Shown here in pieces: positions 13,709-14,544 of a DNA stretch of 14,544 bases. The translations under genes were made by a program, and so were the position numbers. The DNA lies in NCBI GenBank assembly GCA_945870465.1, contig CAMBSS010000111.1, positions 1 to 14,544 of the forward strand. Direction: 5' to 3'. A model generated the notes under the pieces. It was not told where the DNA came from and ran no database searches. It was given only the letters and a program-made list of their open reading frames with translations. Source of the stretch: Bordetella parapertussis. Lineage in GTDB: Bacteria > Pseudomonadota > Gammaproteobacteria > Burkholderiales > SG8-41. Numbering within the stretch: position 1 is the first letter of the stretch; every line of letters begins with the position of its first letter.

Positions 13709-14544
13709 ATGAAGTTGCAGCAATTACGCTATTTAACTGAAGTAGAACGCCAGGGGCTGAACCTGTCGGTTGCCGCGGAGAAGCTGCATACGTCCCAGCC
13801 CGGCATCAGTAAGCAGATCAAACTGCTGGAAGACGAACTGGGCGTTAAAATTTTCGTGCGCAACGGCAAGCGCGTGACCGCGGTCACGTCGCCGGGCAAG
13901 GCGATCATTGCGATAGCCCAACGCATCCTGCACGAAGCCGACAACCTGAAGCAGGCCGCGCAGGACTTCGCCGATGAAGACAGCGGCAAGCTGACCATCG
14001 CCACCACGCACACGCAGGCGCGCTACGTCTTGCCCGCCGTCGTGCAGCGTTTTACCCAGCGCTATCCGAAAGTCAAACTCGGCCTGGTACAGGGCAACCC
14101 GATGCAGATTTGCCAGTACACGCTGGCGGGACAAGCGGATTTTTGCATCGCCACCGAAGCGATCGGTACGTTCAAAGAACTCGTGATGCTGCCGTGCTAT
14201 GCGTGGAACCGCTGCGTGATCACGCCGCCCGACCACCCGCTGCTGAAGCAAAAATCGCTGACGCTCGAAGCCATCGCGAAATACCCCATCATCACTTACG
14301 ACTTTGCGTTTACCGGGCGCTCGCAGATCAACCACGCATTTGAAACACGCGGATTGACGCCCAACGTGGTGCTGACGGCGATTGATTCAGACGTTATCAA
14401 GACCTACGTAGCGCTCGGGCTCGGCATCGGCATCGTCGCGCATATGGCGTATGACCCGGTGCGCGACACCAATTTACGCGCTCTGGACGCGAGCCATCTG
14501 TTCGAATCGAGCACGACGCGCATCGGCGTGCCGCGCAACGCCTA
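13709..14544 (+). CDS. cysB: LysR-type transcriptional regulator CysB, 3' end outside window
   Basis: Master regulator of cysteine biosynthesis and sulfur assimilation. The start MKLQQLRYLTEVERQGLNLS matches E. coli CysB; the helix-turn-helix follows with AAEKLHTSQPGISKQIKLLEDELG (22-45). The sulfate-contacting residues of the known CysB structure are at the same numbers: Thr100, Thr102 and Gln103 (TTHTQARY), Thr149 (IATE) and Thr202 (FTGRS), with Trp166 in YAWNR. DSDVIKTYVALGLGIGIVA is conserved. 278 codons are in the window and the frame is open at the end; about 45 residues should be missing. There is no clear Shine-Dalgarno before the ATG. It is divergent from cysI, consistent with control of the cysI unit and self-regulation. 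Confidence 0.97.
   Translation, partial: MKLQQLRYLTEVERQGLNLSVAAEKLHTSQPGISKQIKLLEDELGVKIFVRNGKRVTAVTSPGKAIIAIAQRILHEADNLKQAAQDFADEDSGKLTIATTHTQARYVLPAVVQRFTQRYPKVKLGLVQGNPMQICQYTLAGQADFCIATEAIGTFKELVMLPCYAWNRCVITPPDHPLLKQKSLTLEAIAKYPIITYDFAFTGRSQINHAFETRGLTPNVVLTAIDSDVIKTYVALGLGIGIVAHMAYDPVRDTNLRALDASHLFESSTTRIGVPRNA

Overview
The window is about 60% G+C with dense, well-conserved bacterial housekeeping genes. The combination of an E. coli-like CysB, a CysI/DUF934/CobA sulfur cluster, a PilY1-type pilus tip protein next to ispH, and the block ribF-ileS-lspA-ispH points to a betaproteobacterium, or a close gammaproteobacterial relative. Genus cannot be told from the sequence.

Layout from left to right. 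(1) Bases 1-4306 (+) hold most of a large pilY1, whose start lies outside the window. A strong hairpin terminator follows, probably shared with the convergent ispH. (2) On the minus strand, reading right to left, come ribF, a small GxxExxY gene, ileS, lspA and ispH. IleS stop and LspA start overlap as ATGA, and ribF runs into the GxxExxY gene, so these four form one transcription unit driven from a likely promoter just upstream of ribF. ispH is separated from lspA by about 490 bases of repeats and has its own good -10 box. fkpB, which often sits between lspA and ispH, is absent. (3) A sulfite-assimilation unit, cysI-DUF934-cobA (-), has overlapping genes. It diverges from cysB (+), which leaves the window about 278 codons in.

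The unusual part is a family of GC-rich repeats whose core reads CCGCAAAG..GCGCAAAG, or its complement ending CTTTGCGG. Seven copies occur, all at gene boundaries in the ribF-to-ispH segment. Two copies in inverted orientation bracket the lower-GC GxxExxY gene exactly, and one of them encodes the last residues of RibF. Two more form a 113-base gene-less inverted-repeat element with the same outer ends. A 115-base block carrying two cores is duplicated at a 144-base period and has copied the last codons of lspA with it. Upstream of ispH a related 40-base unit is repeated in tandem. Together these look like traces of a small mobile or amplifying element family that the GxxExxY protein (a PD-(D/E)XK-like fold) may travel with.

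Functionally, CobA makes the siroheme precursor needed by CysI, and CysB is the expected regulator. RibF makes FMN and FAD, IleS charges tRNA-Ile, LspA matures lipoproteins, and IspH makes isoprenoid precursors. PilY1 belongs to type IV pilus assembly and adhesion.
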